NCBI GenBank assembly: GCA_013368375.1
Contig: JAACJP010000009.1
Location: 310,001-374,000 of the forward strand
DNA: 64,000 bases
Reading direction: 5' to 3'
Source: Tricholomella constricta
Lineage: Eukaryota > Basidiomycota > Agaricomycetes > Agaricales > Lyophyllaceae
Shown: in pieces, positions 63,860-64,000 of the stretch
Numbering within the stretch: the stretch's first letter is position 1
Layout of the letters: every line of letters starts with the position of its first letter
Notes under the pieces: generated by a model
What the model was told of the DNA's origin: nothing
Seen by the model: only the letters and a program-made list of their open reading frames with translations
Databases searched by the model: none
Translations under genes and position numbers: made by a program

Positions 63860-64000
63860 CTGTACCACTGCCTAGTCTGTGGGCACCCTATGTTGGGCAC
63901 AGGCACCTCTTTTGTCATCTCTTACCCATCTATCCCCTTCCTCCTGTATGCTATCCTCATTATTCATTGACAGGTTTCCTCTTTGTCTAGGTCTTCGGCT
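63860..64000. other. flank of Gypsy-3, nothing supported
   Basis: 141 bp of pyrimidine-rich sequence with no frame or repeat that I recognise. Confidence 0.4.

Overview
This window reads as a filamentous basidiomycete chromosome, most likely an Agaricomycete. The host genes have 50-75 nt introns with GTRNGT donors and NAG acceptors, an 18-exon cytochrome P450 and a Crz1-type zinc-finger factor. The right two thirds are packed with nested transposons, including chromoviral Ty3/gypsy elements. All calls were made by eye from the bases and conceptual translations; no database search was run.

Left third (1-20,000), host DNA. It holds a two-finger C2H2 regulator (124-1316, +), a six-exon MARVEL-like membrane protein (3196-2221, -), a Crz1-like calcineurin-responsive factor (7686-5243, -), a decayed F-box gene (~12,886-11,790, -), a small unknown gene (13,851, +) and a cytochrome P450 (18,511-15,961, -). 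A tandem repeat lies at 11.3-11.8 kb. A degenerate LINE 3' end lies at 20.0-20.9 kb.

Middle (20.9-51.9 kb), a four-level nest. The 3' side of the P450 locus (14,645-16,020) has a diverged second copy whose pieces are collinear but scattered over 31 kb: 20,931-21,250, 26,080-26,925 and 51,375-51,880. A ~4.8 kb repeat-rich insertion separates the first two pieces. A DDE (Tc1/mariner-superfamily) transposon at 26,928-51,372, with TA target duplication and 36-bp inverted ends, separates the last two. Inside its transposase sits a Ty1/copia element (29,091-50,641; TSD GAAAG). Inside the copia sits a Ty3/gypsy chromovirus on the minus strand (Gypsy-1, 31,038-48,397, no matching TSD). Inside the Gypsy-1 gag sits Gypsy-2 (36,528-47,526; TSD GCGAC). 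Gypsy-2 is intact and unusual: gag and pol share one frame separated by a UGA-CUA stop, a third ~990-codon ORF follows pol, and the element is studded end to end with short near-perfect hairpins.

Right end (52.3-63.9 kb). Gypsy-3 (+ strand, TSD GGTAT) is an older, decayed element. It has CGA-to-TGA type stops, an inverted RNase H block, two tandem retropepsin domains, three solo LTRs inserted with perfect 5-bp duplications, and a spliced antisense gene carrying a Cys6 cluster and a coiled coil. One solo LTR carries three consecutive hairpins that share loop sequence but have unrelated, self-complementary stems. The best candidates for something new are the Gypsy-2 hairpin array and its third ORF, the three-hairpin solo LTR, and the antisense gene of Gypsy-3.
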